Shown piece after piece: positions 5,412-5,593 of a stretch of DNA of 5,593 nt (position 1 is the first letter of the stretch; each line of letters begins with the position of its first letter). Origin of the DNA: Treponema sp. (lineage in GTDB: Bacteria > Spirochaetota > Spirochaetia > Treponematales > Breznakiellaceae). The stretch is from NCBI GenBank assembly GCA_031281855.1, contig JAITEW010000082.1, forward strand, positions 1 through 5,593, read 5' to 3'. Below the pieces are notes generated by a model, which saw only the letters and a list, made by a program, of their open reading frames with translations, made no database searches and had not been told where the DNA came from. A program made the position numbers and the translations under genes.

Positions 5412-5593
5412 TTACCACCCTTCAGGCGTTTCCCTGGTAATCCACTTGCCGTTGGTAAAGTCCGGTATGGCTACCGGAGCGCCGCCCATTGCGATAGAGT
5501 CTTCCGAAAGGCATGAGACGCTCATCCATGATGCCATGTCGTAGATGTCGATAGGGACCTTCCCCCCCTGGCGTACTGCGGTGAAGAACGCTG
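5412..5593 (-). CDS. Gfo/Idh/MocA-family oxidoreductase, C-terminal end (partial)
   Basis: Only the last 59 codons and the TAA are present; the gene begins beyond the window. The fragment contains VPIDIYDMASWMSVSCLSED, then SIAMGGAPVAIPDFTNGKW. This matches the characteristic end of one Gfo/Idh/MocA branch, which also includes the GH109 NAD-dependent glycosidases: P-x-D-V/I-Y-D, a Trp, L-S-E-x-S-I, P-V-x-x-P-D-F-T-x-G-x-W. These proteins bind NAD(P) in an N-terminal Rossmann domain, not visible here, and act on sugars or sugar derivatives. Whether this member is a dehydrogenase or a glycosidase cannot be decided from the tail. It lies 76 bases upstream of pta on the same strand, so read-through is possible. 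A run of seven C at the plus-strand position of the GG pair (about 5562-5568) is a place where a sequencing error could break the frame; as given the frame is intact. Confidence 0.8.
   Translation of the reverse strand, partial: AFFTAVRQGGKVPIDIYDMASWMSVSCLSEDSIAMGGAPVAIPDFTNGKWITRETPEGW

Noticed and set aside
5398..5540. Plus-strand reading frame after the orphan AAGGAGG at 5391
   Set aside because: There is no ATG, GTG or TTG within usable distance, and the frame runs antisense to the oxidoreductase coding sequence.

Overview
The window reads as spirochaete DNA, most likely from a Treponema of the termite-gut type. This inference rests on the NFACT protein, whose N-terminus (MSLNWKEINLILEEL) looks spirochaetal, and on a fairly GC-rich chromosome carrying a large TPR protein and a short-type phosphotransacetylase. 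All recognisable genes lie on the minus strand, so transcription runs from high to low coordinates. I see no phage, transposase, CRISPR, tRNA or rRNA.

In transcription order: (1) 5593-5412 is the last 59 codons of a Gfo/Idh/MocA-family oxidoreductase, cut by the window edge. (2) 5411-5336 is a short AT-rich gap with a perfect 9-bp inverted repeat, a possible promoter and the ribosome binding site of the next gene. (3) 5335-4337 is a complete phosphate acetyltransferase (pta) with its active-site residues intact. (4) A large TPR-repeat protein ends at 2287. Its first ATG is at 4005, but clear TPR sequence continues in frame for about 109 more codons up to the pta stop, with no ATG, GTG or TTG among them. 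(5) 2286-2144 is a 143-base gap with an imperfect hairpin and a strong Shine-Dalgarno. (6) 2143-1580 is an unrecognised 187-residue protein of clearly lower GC content. (7) 1579-1494 holds two GC-rich hairpins and a T-rich tract, probably a terminator, followed by a possible promoter. (8) 1493-30 is a divergent NFACT (RqcH/Rqc2/FbpA-like) protein. Bases 1-29 are the start of the next gap and show nothing I can name.

Functionally this is mostly ordinary chromosome: carbon metabolism (oxidoreductase, Pta), a protein-interaction scaffold and a ribosome-quality-control-like protein. No ackA lies next to pta in this window, and I see no evidence that the genes form one pathway. The items most worth a second look are the NFACT protein, which appears to lack the helix-hairpin-helix domain and has Asn at two family Asp positions, and the TPR gene, which has no usable start codon for its full repeat region and an A8 tract at its stop codon.
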